Below, in pieces: positions 21,701 through 32,496 of a stretch of DNA of 64,000 bases. The notes under the pieces were generated by a model. That model was not told where the DNA came from. It worked only from the letters and a program-made list of their open reading frames with translations, and searched no databases. The DNA is taken from assembly GCA_027475525.1 (NCBI GenBank), contig JAMWFC010000029.1, forward strand, positions 1 to 64,000, written 5' to 3'. The DNA is from Macrolepiota albuminosa (Eukaryota; Basidiomycota; Agaricomycetes; Agaricales; Agaricaceae). Each line of letters begins with the position of its first letter. Positions within the stretch are counted from its first letter, which is position 1. Made by a program: the position numbers and the translations under genes.

Positions 21701-23825
21701 CTCTTTTTTCCTCACACCTTCTTATCATGAGGTGTGCCAGCTCCGTCTGGTCCTCTATTCTTCTTCCTTTCATAAACCCAGCTTGGTTCATATGTATTAT
21801 CTCTGGTGCTACTCCGCTCAGTCTTGTTGAGAGGATCTTTGTGAAAATCTTATAGTCTGTATTTAATACCGTAATCGGTCTATAGTTTCCTGCATCTGTT
21901 CTGTCTCCCTTTTTATATATTGGGCATAGCCACCCATCAGCAAACCCTGTTCCTATTTCCATTCCGTCCTCCTTGATGCTATTGAAGACCTTTTTTAACA
22001 TCTCTGTTACATCAAATCTCACTGTATCCTCAGCAGTCCGCTGTTTAAATCTTTCAAGTAATGCTTTCCAAAGTTCTTGCGGGATTCCATCTAGGCCTGC
22101 GGCTTTCCCGTTCGGAAGGTCTGTTATTGCTTTCTCAATCTCGTCGTATGTTATATCATTCCCTAGCGACATTTTGTCCTCTTCCCAGACCTTTTTGTCC
22201 ACATGGGACAGTACCCTTTTCAACCGGTTTTCATATTCAACACCGTCCCCTGGGATACCATCGCTTTGAAGGTTCGCGTGAAAATTTCTCATGATTTCTG
22301 CCATTTTGTACGACCTCCTTTCGAGTCCTCCACCTTCTATGCGGGGTCTTTTCAGTGCTATTATACAGTCCCTTGGTTTTGTTTCTCTGTTCATGTTGAT
22401 CCATGGCTTGGTGAGTGTTTCTCCATGTATTTCAAAGCTCGCCGCTACTGTGTCTCTTGCTCGCTCGAACCTCCATCTCTCAAGGAGTTTTATTCTGTCA
22501 TCCAGTAGCGCTGCCTCTAGGCCTTTGCATTCCTCACCCAGGGCAGGGTTATTGTGGATCTCTTCTCGGTCTTTCCGTAGGCTTTTGAGTTCTTCCTTAA
22601 TCTTATGTGATTTTTTCTTTGAGTACTCCCTGATCTCTTTGATCATTTCTACTTTTAAGTTTTTGTAGGCCGCCTGCAGGCTCTTCGTCGCATCCTTATC
22701 ATGCGTTGCGTTTTCAAACTCTTGTGAGAGTTCCATGCCCATTATCTCTAGCTTACTGATCAGTTTTTCGTCTTCCAGTATTCTAATCGGAATTGCATAT
22801 CTCCCTTCACCTACTTGAGGTGTCCAGGGGTTCAGGATCCTGGCGGTTATAAGCAGATGGTCTGTACTTATTCCGGTTCTCTTAATCGTCCAATCGTATG
22901 TATGGCCCACTAGCGAATCTTTTATATATATGCGATCAATTCTTGATTGGCACATCCTTCCCGCCATATAGAAAGTAAAGTCTATTTTAGTTGGATTTTC
23001 TCTTCTCCAGCCGTCTACCAGGCCTAAGTGGGACTTCATCTCAGCCAGGGCACTTACAGCCTGTTGGTTGTCCTCGTGGGCAGGGAGTCTGTCCAGTGCA
23101 TCCTCGACTATATTTGTGTCGCCCAGTATCACCTGGGGTATGTGTGTGCTATCTCCTGTGGACCATACATCCCTTAGTTCCTTCCAGAAATCTTCATTCT
23201 GCCTCGGGTCGTTTGGGGCATACACATTCACGCATCTAAAGGTTTTGTTCTTGGCCCAAGGTATTTCTATCATCACAGCTCTGCCGGGGGCGATCTTAGT
23301 AAGCTTAACTTCCTTCCACTTTGTCGTCTTTTTGTTAAGTACAAAAGCCACTCCTTTTGCGTTAGGGTGCATCATGTCTAGGTCCAACAGGATGTGTATC
23401 TGCCTTTCAAACAGCTTGTTTAGATCCTCTCTTAGTATATCATCTAGGTGAGTCTCTTGGACCGCCAATATATCTATGGCTTCCTCTCTAACTACTTGAC
23501 ATATTTCGTTCCATTTCGATCTTGTACCTTCCGAGCCCCCACCTTTCATGTTCAGTGACACCACTTTTACTCCTCCTCTCTTTGACTTTTTGGATGTCCC
23601 AATCCGGCATACATCATTTGGGGTGTTTGTCGTTAACGTTGCATTCTGGCTCTGTTGTGTTTCGGTGGGATTCTCTAGATGTTGGCTGTTGGTCGTTGGT
23701 GTTGGGGGCTGGTTCTGTTGTGTTTCGTTGGGAAGCTCTAGCTGTGGGCCCTGTATGGTATGTCTTTGCATTCCAGCTCGAGGGTATGGTCTCTCGTTAA
23801 GACTGTTTTCATTCCTTAAGCCCAC
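18786..23825 (-). CDS. LINE ORF2: endonuclease, reverse transcriptase, RNase H
   Basis: This 1679-residue protein nicks the target and copies the LINE RNA into it. An apurinic-type endonuclease begins at VVSLNMKGGG (~87), with VQETHLDD, LGDTNIVEDALDR and STDHLLI near its end (~330). Reverse transcriptase follows with NGKAAGLDGIPQELW (~560), NYRPITVLNTDYKIF, VCLDQEKAYDRI, TRGVRQGDPMSC and the catalytic FADDT (~815). A Cys cluster (CTCAICKK, CWKC, ~1145-1170) precedes RNase H, which starts at TVYTDGSCLHNG (~1258) and ends near KGHSGDVGNEGADALAG. A last CQVCDN-x5-HILTEC module (~1510) is the zinc-binding tail. No stop interrupts it. The start Met is the first in the frame; reinitiation after ORF1 is plausible. 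Confidence 0.93.
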   Translation of the reverse strand: MGLRNENSLNERPYPRAGMQRHTIQGPQLELPNETQQNQPPTPTTNSQHLENPTETQQSQNATLTTNTPNDVCRIGTSKKSKRGGVKVVSLNMKGGGSEGTRSKWNEICQVVREEAIDILAVQETHLDDILREDLNKLFERQIHILLDLDMMHPNAKGVAFVLNKKTTKWKEVKLTKIAPGRAVMIEIPWAKNKTFRCVNVYAPNDPRQNEDFWKELRDVWSTGDSTHIPQVILGDTNIVEDALDRLPAHEDNQQAVSALAEMKSHLGLVDGWRRENPTKIDFTFYMAGRMCQSRIDRIYIKDSLVGHTYDWTIKRTGISTDHLLITARILNPWTPQVGEGRYAIPIRILEDEKLISKLEIMGMELSQEFENATHDKDATKSLQAAYKNLKVEMIKEIREYSKKKSHKIKEELKSLRKDREEIHNNPALGEECKGLEAALLDDRIKLLERWRFERARDTVAASFEIHGETLTKPWINMNRETKPRDCIIALKRPRIEGGGLERRSYKMAEIMRNFHANLQSDGIPGDGVEYENRLKRVLSHVDKKVWEEDKMSLGNDITYDEIEKAITDLPNGKAAGLDGIPQELWKALLERFKQRTAEDTVRFDVTEMLKKVFNSIKEDGMEIGTGFADGWLCPIYKKGDRTDAGNYRPITVLNTDYKIFTKILSTRLSGVAPEIIHMNQAGFMKGRRIEDQTELAHLMIRRCEEKRENGMIVCLDQEKAYDRILHTFLWASLRKFNFPEPFVEMIKELYKDANTKVILNGEISTMYQVTRGVRQGDPMSCLLFNIAIESLAQMLRKSKLKGFKIRDEIERLIATLFADDTTAYLSEDDRFKDLTKILTKWCRVSGARFNIPKTVVVPIGTREYRDKLILSRRSSVRGSKIPNNIKIARDGEAMRLLGTFIGNGVDDNSIWTPTIEAVACDLKRWNRSMPTIEGKRLIVNMVVGGRTQYRTSVQGMPKRVETELTKMIKDFIWGERNHPTIRLDTLCLPHDRGGKKLLNVTLRNEAIELMKAKRYLDIGPSRPTWAIVADDILESRVTKRWMKAEGNTFYNPFLQYLDVDARTREEGLPTSIQRMIKAARKYSISFSPLALDENLKKQLPIWFHLGMEGIKNLRINSEQAICLRTNHKIMTVGEMVELVDLFGPNLNQDHKPRSNCTCAICKKMRTEGCANPNKCWKCAKEWIDKLGHKWSPRTKTDACDLTEEEKALLEETGGEIFNPEIVLKSSLKDGFRVFTKNQNAQVTNNHNYSRISHPPLSLTTVYTDGSCLHNGSISAVAGAGIWFGEDNVRNEAIRLPSNLVQSNNTGEALAILRAACIVPDEKPLKIMSDSKIVLDSLTTHLKKNEDNGWIGAVNKDLMRTLAAKLRSRSGITIFEKVKGHSGDVGNEGADALAGQGARNSEPIDLDMKPPVEFDLQGARLTKVTQALLYKAMIEMRPTPIRRGMLTHLDMTRWAVNDINGDAPTDERIWTSIKDKDLSRETRSFLWRTMHNGYKVGRFWENIPNFERRAYCQVCDNATESMEHILTECSASGQDTVWKLAKKIHEKRGIEMGKPTLGEQLGCALIKRKQGRDKSGANRFSKIVVSEATRTIWKIICEWRISREANPDNMLREEEISNRLRKAIAQRLKLDCLMTDKSRFGKKAKRTKMVQNMWRNFLPSNIEPLKAWRTATEVLVGIG

Positions 23826-24272
23826 AGTGAGTTGTAGGGGGTATAGTCCCTGTGTCTCTTGCGAGGGGTGGGATGCCGACGATCCATCTCCGATCCCTCT
23901 CGGGTCGTCATAAAGGGTGTGGCCGATGGTGGTGCTTTGATCCTCTCCTACCCAAGAGGGGCTGTTACCGTTACCGTTTGAATTCTCCCAATGTTGTATT
24001 TCATCTATTATTGTGACAGGTTTGAGGGGGGGTTAGGCAATGTCATATCAGACTTAAGCAGGAGCGCTGCCCGGCACTGCCTTTCGTAAATACGATGCCG
24101 TCTAGGCTCTTCCCAGCCCAGTGGGGGGCTAACCTGGGATTACCTGTCGTTGTGAAAACTCAGTAAATTCATCCCGGTTTTATCCGCCCTATGTAGCCGT
24201 CAAAAATTATTTGTGGAGAGGGGAGATTTCATTTTCACGTAGGGGAGTACTTCGTCGTTTTCTAAGTGTAAT

Positions 24273-25746
24273 TTATCTACGGTCACGTCTGATTCCACCA
24301 AAGCCTGGGTAGCGACTACCACCCCTCCAGCTTTCAGCATGGCGTTCATTCCTATTACGACCTAGCAGGGTTTCCCGGCTCGATGACGCGAATTCCACAG
24401 TTTCTTCAACTTTACCCGCTCCCTCGTTTCCATGCCACCCTTCCATAGCAGCGTACTCGCATTGTGGGGCATTGTGGTCGGCACCTTTGCACTTGTAGCA
24501 GTGGAGTCGGTTAGTCTCGTCGACTAAGGTTGCACTGCCGCAATCCATGTCGATAAATTTTACGTCTCGAATGTTCTGTAGGATGACAAAAAAGCTGGTC
24601 CAGGAGATCTGGGGTGGGTGTTTAAAGAAGACATTCCATAGTGGCTTCGTAGGCCTCGCTGTCATGGCCCGATCCACTGCTTCCTCACCCCTTATGAGTT
24701 TGACTTCCAGGGTACGTATCAATTCGATTACTGGGTCCATGTTATGTTGGGACGTCGCATCCTCAATTAGCCTGTTTTTAATCAGCGTGATCGTAGTCTC
24801 ATTCGCGATCAGAGTAGATTGGACAATTTTTGTGGCCATCACCTCGGACTCGAACACAGCCTCCGGCATCCTGATGCTAAGGGTAAAGCCTTCGATGGTG
24901 CATAGGAGGCGGGGAATAGGTGGGGTGTAGGGTAGGAAGAAGGCGGTGGCACTAGCAGTGGAGATGGTCAGGTGTCCGATGAGCAAATCGTAGGCTTGTT
25001 GAGAGATGTCGGATATGAGGAAGTGGTAGGGGGGTTTGTATCTATCATTGCGTCTCTTGGTTGCGATATCTTTTTCTTTCTGGGGGGTGGATAATCTCGC
25101 CCTTTCGCCCGTTATCTCTCGCTTGCCAGTCTCTAACCCACAGCTTAGGTTTGGGGTATGCGTCAAAGTGGTCTCGCTGGTCCGGCAGTAAGTTGTACCA
25201 GGGAGGAGTAGATAAATGAATGGTTGGAAAACCACCAATAGGGGTGGGTGTTCGTGCTAGGCCTTTCGGGAGTTGGAGGGGTATACCCTTGGCTGAGGAT
25301 GTATGTCCTCCTGTCTTCTTAGTTGCAGTGGTCAGCGGTATCATTTGGGTGAAGGGGGGGTCTACTGGCATGATCCGGGATCGTTTGACTATCCAGGGTG
25401 GGTCGCTACGGGATCCCTGGGTTCCTAGGCTCGTATCCCTTGGGGTTGATTCTCCTTCTACTGGCGGCAATGAGGAGGTAGAGAGCATTGGGCATACTAG
25501 GGTAGTGTCCCCATCAGAGAGCGTGTCCTGGAGGGCGTCCTTAGAGATCGATAGGGTTTCAATGTCAGGGGGCGGGGAGACGTTTAAAGCCAAGGAGCTG
25601 TGTGCTTCCTCCTCCGAGACTTCCATATCAGACATGGTAATGGGGCTCAATATGTTCCTTCTTTTCTTGTCGTGGCGCCTCACACCTTTCTGTTGTACTG
25701 GGCTAGCCGACTGTGCTCGTTTCCTCTGTGCTTCCGCAGGGGACAT
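24273..25746 (-). pseudogene. LINE ORF1 with a single frameshift
   Basis: ORF1 proteins bind the LINE RNA. The upstream part (25746-25045) is a Ser/Pro-rich, basic N-terminus. The downstream part, useful from about 25110 to 24273, contains a helical core and a CCHC zinc knuckle CYKCKGADHNAPQC. The frames are offset by +1 and overlap around a C6 run followed by AGAAAGAAAAAG near 25075-25095. A one-base indel in the C-run, a sequencing error or programmed shifting would all explain it. With the shift repaired the protein would be about 490 residues. Confidence 0.75.
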
Positions 25747-26143
25747 GGACAGTGTGGGGAGGTTTAGTCGAGCATCCTATTGGTAGTCTTTTTATTCAGC
25801 ATGGGGTAAATTTGGGTTGCCGTAAATTTATCCCTGACCTACATTCACCTCGTGCAACTTAGTGTGTGCTTATCGATTTAGTATGCATTTATGTCAGCTT
25901 CCTTTTTTGGTGATATGCAAGGAAGTTCAACTTTGCCAGCCTCGAGTGTTGGGGTCTATCTCCTCACCTTTACGGCTCATTTACCCTTCTCCCCACCTGT
26001 CAGAAGGTGTAGGAGGAATGTTTTCTGGGGGGGCCCGACTCTGCTCATCAGGCAGCTTCTCTTTGTAGAGGAATGTGTCTGGCAAACCAGCCAGTGGCAT
26101 GGTTGCGGCACCAATTTTTGGTGATGATGGTTGTTTATGGTCC

Positions 26144-26655
26144 TCAATCAGTCAATACTTACTTTGTAATCAAGTTTCGAAGTTGTAGCTAAATTGATCA
26201 TTTATTAATAGTCATCAATCAATCAATCAGTCAATACTTACTTTGTAATCGAGTTTCAAAGCGTTGCTATAAGAATGGTTATTAATATTTGTAAATCAAT
26301 CAATCAATCAACACTTACTTTGTAGTGTAGTTTACTCACTACAACGTTGAAACCGTGGAAAAATTGATGCTGTTTGGTTTAAGAATACGTGAGGCGTGAA
26401 AACTGGTGTCCACTAAATCGCGTTTTGGCCTCAGCCACATCCACAAACTCCGGACACCTTCCACATGTGTCCGAGAGATAGCATACAGTAAAATATTTAA
26501 TATACACATTTAATATACAATTTTTTTTTCTAACTGACCGAAAAACAGACGAAAAAGACAACTATTTGTCAGCCTTAGTCATCGATGACTCAGCTGACAA
26601 ATTTTTAGTCATCACATCAAATTCCCACAAAAATCGTCGCATATACTATAGATAG
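26144..26655 (-). other. Helitron leader, promoter-proximal part
   Basis: The leader continues beyond the LINE. Two or three more modules with ATTACAAA followed by GTAAGT (minus strand) lie at 26144-26320. The remainder, 26340-26655, is non-coding, and 26570-26650 resembles 11550-11600 of the deletion derivative. A transcription start is expected here, but no box stands out. Confidence 0.55.
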
Positions 26656-26717
26656 ACAAGCTATGATTCGTGTCTTCGGCACGAATTTCATAGCTCGTTG
26701 GGGGCCGAAGCCCCCAA
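26656..26717. other. Paired terminal hairpins, right Helitron end
   Basis: The same two hairpins as at 11604-11664. The outer stem has a few substitutions; the inner one, TTGGGGGC-CGAA-GCCCCCAA, is perfect and has a different loop (CGAA here, TTC there). Confidence 0.85.
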
Positions 26718-26860
26718 ACCCCCCCCAACTAAGCCTCCACCCTAACCTCACTTCATTCAGTTAGGGCTCCAAGTATAGAGAACTCAGTGCCTCATTCCCA
26801 GCCTCAACCTCACTTCATTCGGTTAAGGCCTCCGCATCTTACAACTCAGTGCTCACGTCA
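26718..26860. mobile_element. Partial third Helitron end (unit e3)
   Basis: CCCCCCCAACTAAGCCTCC and the following ~130 bp repeat the block at 11041-11180 in the same orientation, including AGAACTCAGTGC and the second AACCTCACTTC/GGTTAAGG repeat. The similarity ends near 26855, before unique host sequence. Confidence 0.7.
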
Positions 26861-27110
26861 CGTGTAGAGAGTCGGCGCTAGTCAGCACTGGTGGGAATAG
26901 ATTTGGGTGTCAGAATCACCCCGGGCAACCACACCCCTACACTTGCCCGATCCATTTGGCACGATTCGGCTCGTTCTCGCTCGACGCGATTTTCACTGGA
27001 CTTGACCATGAACACACGAACATAGTATTTTAAAAATTGATGTTTACCCAATCACTAGAACTACCATGTCGAGCAAGTCATTTATGAGATATATATTGAT
27101 TCAAGGGTGG
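26861..27110. other. Intergenic, 3' flank of the NTPase gene
   Basis: About 250 bp of unique sequence with normal CpG content. Nothing coding seen. Confidence 0.6.
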
Positions 27111-30100
27111 CTACACTGAGCGGTATTGTTCCTCGGCATCCTCACTACGATATTCATCCACAGACACGTCATCTGACTGGTCCTCAGAGTCATCGACTTC
27201 GGATTTATCGCTAAAATCAAGTCTTCTTTGAGCTTCATCTCCAGGCTTAATAGTTCGAGCACCTATTCGACTCCCCTGCTTCATCTCTACCCAATCGTAT
27301 GACGAGTCAGCTATCCAGTAAGGTTTCATCTGTTTAATCGCGTCAAGATATGCGCCCGTCCGTGGATGTTCTGCCAACATGTCCTTGTGCGCCAGAAGAC
27401 CAGAGTAAGAGAAATCGCCAACGACATTATACACCCGTTCCGAACATCCCGTGATAATTATCTCGTAGCGCGGGTGAATCTTTTTCTGGTTTCGTAATTC
27501 CCCCTCGCGCTCTCTCGAGGGAACGTTGATTTTAGAAGGCGACGGAACATCACCCGGCGACTCAGCTACAAGTGGAATTGGTTCGCGTTTAGGAGTCGAG
27601 GGTGTCGGCTCTGTCTTTGGCTGTGGCGCCTTTTTCTGCGCGTGTCCTAGCACCCCTAGATGCATCGCAATGGTAATGTACGGGCGTTTGGAGTGTTCCT
27701 CATCAATGGGTGTTGTAAAAAATTCAAAGGTCTTTTGAACGTCAATGAGAATGGGCTGTTTGTCGGACCTATCCTTGATTTGAAACACTATGATGGTCAT
27801 ACACCACCGGTCGGGATTGTCCTTGCAGGGAAGACATATAGGAATACCAAAGTCTGCGTCAGTATTCGGGTAGCCTTGAACTGCCCCACCCCGTGTGAAA
27901 AGCGTATAACTAGCTTCGTCAGTAATTGTTGACTTGTCGCCTGCTTTTACGAATTGTGTAAAGTGAACAAAGGCGCCTTCGAACGCTTCCTCAAGTGTCT
28001 TCCCTGACAGGTTACTCGGCCGTGCCTTCAGAACTTTTTCAATGTGTTCTTCAGAAATGAGGGCGCGGAGAAAGTCAACAACGGGAATCATCTGGCTGAA
28101 TGAGAGACTATTGTCAATAACATCGCCAACGAAAGAAGGATTCTTCAAGATCGCGATGTCATGGGCCAGAGTGCAGAGCATCCTCGCGACCAACTCTCCT
28201 CTGTTTCCTTTGTCGATCAGCCCCCGCTGAACCCATTCTGAGATGGCAGATGGTATTTCGTTTTTGTATATTGCTATGATCTTGTCGATTTTCTCCTGTG
28301 TCCATTCCGTAGGTTCAGCTGATCCTAACGCTTTGATTCGACAGTATTCATACATCACACGAGCGGCCGCTTCTCCTAAGAAAGGTTCGGATGGGTACCC
28401 ACCACGGAGATACTCCCGATGCTGCGGAACGGAGTACACAGTTCGCATGCTGCTGGCGACAAGTAGTCCCTCAAGAAATACAGCTTCGTCTCGGTTCGAT
28501 TCAAAGGTCAGATCAACACGAGCGGCAAGAGGAGGAAGCAGCTCTTGAAGCGGGTAATCGCAAGATTTAACCCGAGTTAAAGGATTTTCAAGGCGTAATT
28601 GCAGTTTGTTCATGGCGTAAGCCATCGCGTCGTCTTCATCTGTTGACTCGGAATCTTCCAAAAGTGCCCAAAACCTAGCTGGGGTTAGAATAGAGAGAAA
28701 AAGCTGAATCCATAAATAGGTTACAGGGGACGACCAAATCGCGCCATGAACTTCAACGAGCATATTTCCTCAGTGGAGTGGGAGCCTTCGGTGACAAGAA
28801 CCGGCTTCTTCCAGTTGTCGAAAGGAAGCTCAACAAAAGGAGCGTTCAGATTATCATCACTTTCTGCGGATTGGGACGATGCAGGACGAGAGGACCAAAA
28901 GTTACGTGTAATCGGAGCGGACTCGGACAGTCGTGAATATGTTGACAAGAAGAATGCAAAGACTGGCGCGTTCATCATGTAGGTGAAAGCTTTACACAGG
29001 CACTGATAAGCTGTACGTTCAGGTACTCCAACTGTTACTGTGGTCTTGGTAAGATGATGCGCTTCGTCAAAATAGAAAAGGATAGCAGGTTCTGATTTGC
29101 TCCCTTCAGGTTTGATCTTCTTCGAAACTGAGTTGATGAATTTCCGTACTGCAAAACGATATCAGCACCAAGTTGTTGACCCCAATCAAAAATCGCAAAC
29201 CTCGTTTTTGAATGGTGTCAAATTGAACCTTCTCGTTCAATATATCTTCTAGCCCTTCGTATTTGGGAGGAACTTGACTAGTCGCTGCTGTATACATCTG
29301 TGTGCGTACTTCGCTGCGAGGGTCTTCAATATACTTATGCCATTCTGCCGCAAGACGTTCAGTCGCAACCCCCGCTGTCTTCTGACGATCGACCCATTCA
29401 CTGACGGATTGAATGATATTCACTAAGAACAGAAGATAGCGGCGTTGAACGTGGAGTGCCGACTTCAGTTTGAATCTGCAGAAGAAGTTGACTATTGGTT
29501 CTCCATTCGCGAAATCACCAAGTGGGAAGCCTTCACCTGGAGGTCAGATTCAATGCACAGAATGGAACGAAAACATGCACCTAGTATATCACTTTCCGGT
29601 CTCAGAATTATTGGGATCGTTAGAATGAACCAGGAGAGCTTATCAACTAGGCGAGATTTGCCAGTACCGGAACCCTGAATTATGGCACCGGTATTCCCGT
29701 ATGGCCTATCCATAGACTTCATATACATCTGATTCATGGCTCCTTTTAACAGAATATGGCCATTGCCCACATAGTCCGTCTCCCAAGCTGTTTTTATTGC
29801 AACCAAGACTTCTAGGGAAAGCATTTCTGCTAAGTATCCGAGGATGAGAACGGAACTATCTTGAATACTCACCGGGGATTGGCTCGTAAGTTTGACAATG
29901 ATTTTTCTTGTCTTCGGCATTGACTATTGAGAAGTGAGTCAGAAACGACGAATAGCATAATATGAAGGACTAACTGTAATCGATTAATGCCTCCAATTCA
30001 GGAGACCCCTCGAGTACGGACTCGAAACGCGGATCGAGCAAAAGCAAAAAGTAACGGCGATACGCCGGTGCTGGCGGCACTGGTATGTCGTCTCTGCCAC

Positions 30101-30332
30101 AAATGAGTTTGGCGAGTTCTTTGAAGATTGGCATATAGCAAGCTTCTACTTCTTGTGAAGATGCATTGGAGGATATCAAAGAAGACAGTTTTTTGAACGT
30201 CTGGCCCTTGCTGGCTCGACGAAACAGCTGTGCAGGGGTCTCGTCTGAGGATGTTGCCGGCGAGTCAGGGTTAGGATCCTGATTGGTAGTAGGGTCCTGA
30301 TGAGGTCGTTTGGCCGATGAGCGAGTGCGCAT
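27111..30332 (-). CDS. P-loop NTPase with nuclease-like C-terminal region
   Basis: Spliced model: exons 30332-29975, 29923-29873, 29826-29581, 29536-29201, 29148-28725 and 28674-27111; introns 44-52 nt with GT/AG ends; 992 residues in one frame. Walker A is GSGTGKS (~185); Walker B is YFDEAHHL (~355). MMNAPVFAFFLSTYSRLSE and ARFGRPLFWALLE follow. The C-terminal part holds DADFGIPICLP (~741) and IIVFQIKDR (~769), which resembles the D...(E/Q)xK core of PD-(D/E)xK nucleases. An NTPase followed by such a nuclease-like domain recalls the Crinkler/RHS type of eukaryotic proteins; this is inference. The last ~100 residues are acidic (DDSEDQSDD). The family appears expanded in Agaricomycetes. It shares a 199-bp divergent promoter region with RVB2. 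Its role is unknown. Confidence 0.8.
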
Positions 30333-30531
30333 CGTAGAGAAAAATCGAATTCATTCATTCATTCATTCATTCTCCGACTACGACGTCGGAGATATAAAAT
30401 ACTGTGACCCGTTACGCAGAGTGGAGGCTACTGCCAGTCATTTCCATAGCGGGAACCCAAACCGCTACAATACTGTTACTTACTAAGTTTTTCCTTGTTT
30501 GGTCCGAAAATAAGGCGCGTTCTTCCCGACC
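30333..30531. promoter_or_regulatory. Divergent promoter region, NTPase and RVB2
   Basis: 199 bp separate the two start codons. It contains an ATTC microsatellite (about 30349-30371), an inverted repeat CTCCGAC/GTCGGAG (30372-30391) and a TATA-like GATATAAAATA (30391-30401) oriented towards RVB2. Confidence 0.5.
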
Positions 30532-32322
<1,791 letters not shown>

Positions 32323-32496
32323 GATATTGAAACCTGGATGTAGGACTGATAGACTTGGACAGTGATCGTATGTATCGTTTGTGACATATAATTGATTTCT
32401 TGAAACCACTTGTGAATGCCGTCTACTTATAGGTTAAGGTCGAGTCGCAAATACTAAGTTAAATCCATATATATCTTGTCCGAAACAAATATATCT

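Larger units (their letters stand above)
18605..26143 (-). mobile_element. Full-length Tad1-like LINE in the Helitron
   Basis: A non-LTR retrotransposon reading right to left: 5' UTR (26143-25747), ORF1 (25746-24273, frameshifted), ORF2 (23825-18786, open over 1679 codons), a 3' UTR (18785-18637) and a 32-nt poly-A tail seen as T18605-T18636. A 17-bp target duplication flanks it. The domain set of endonuclease, reverse transcriptase, RNase H and Cys-rich C-terminus fits the Tad1 clade of fungi. It keeps many CG dinucleotides and an open ORF2, unlike neighbouring elements, so the insertion is young. Confidence 0.93.
11665..26717 (-). mobile_element. Autonomous Helitron, interrupted by a LINE
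   Basis: The element encodes a Rep-helicase on the minus strand (12164-18003). It is bounded on the left by the CCCTAACC-rich subterminal block and on the right by the paired hairpins at 26656-26717. The non-coding leader (18061-18604 and 26144-26655) is split by a LINE insertion. Without the LINE the element would be about 7.5 kb. Helitrons transpose by rolling-circle replication, cutting one strand with an HUH nuclease. The exact terminal bases are uncertain because copies are joined head-to-tail. With the protein on the minus strand, the hairpin end is the 5' side, unlike textbook Helitrons. Confidence 0.8.

Noticed and set aside
18829..22668. Several plus-strand ORFs of 90-264 codons, for example 18829-19485 and 20728-21522
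   Set aside because: They lie antisense to the intact LINE ORF2, have no recognisable domain and follow from its codon use.
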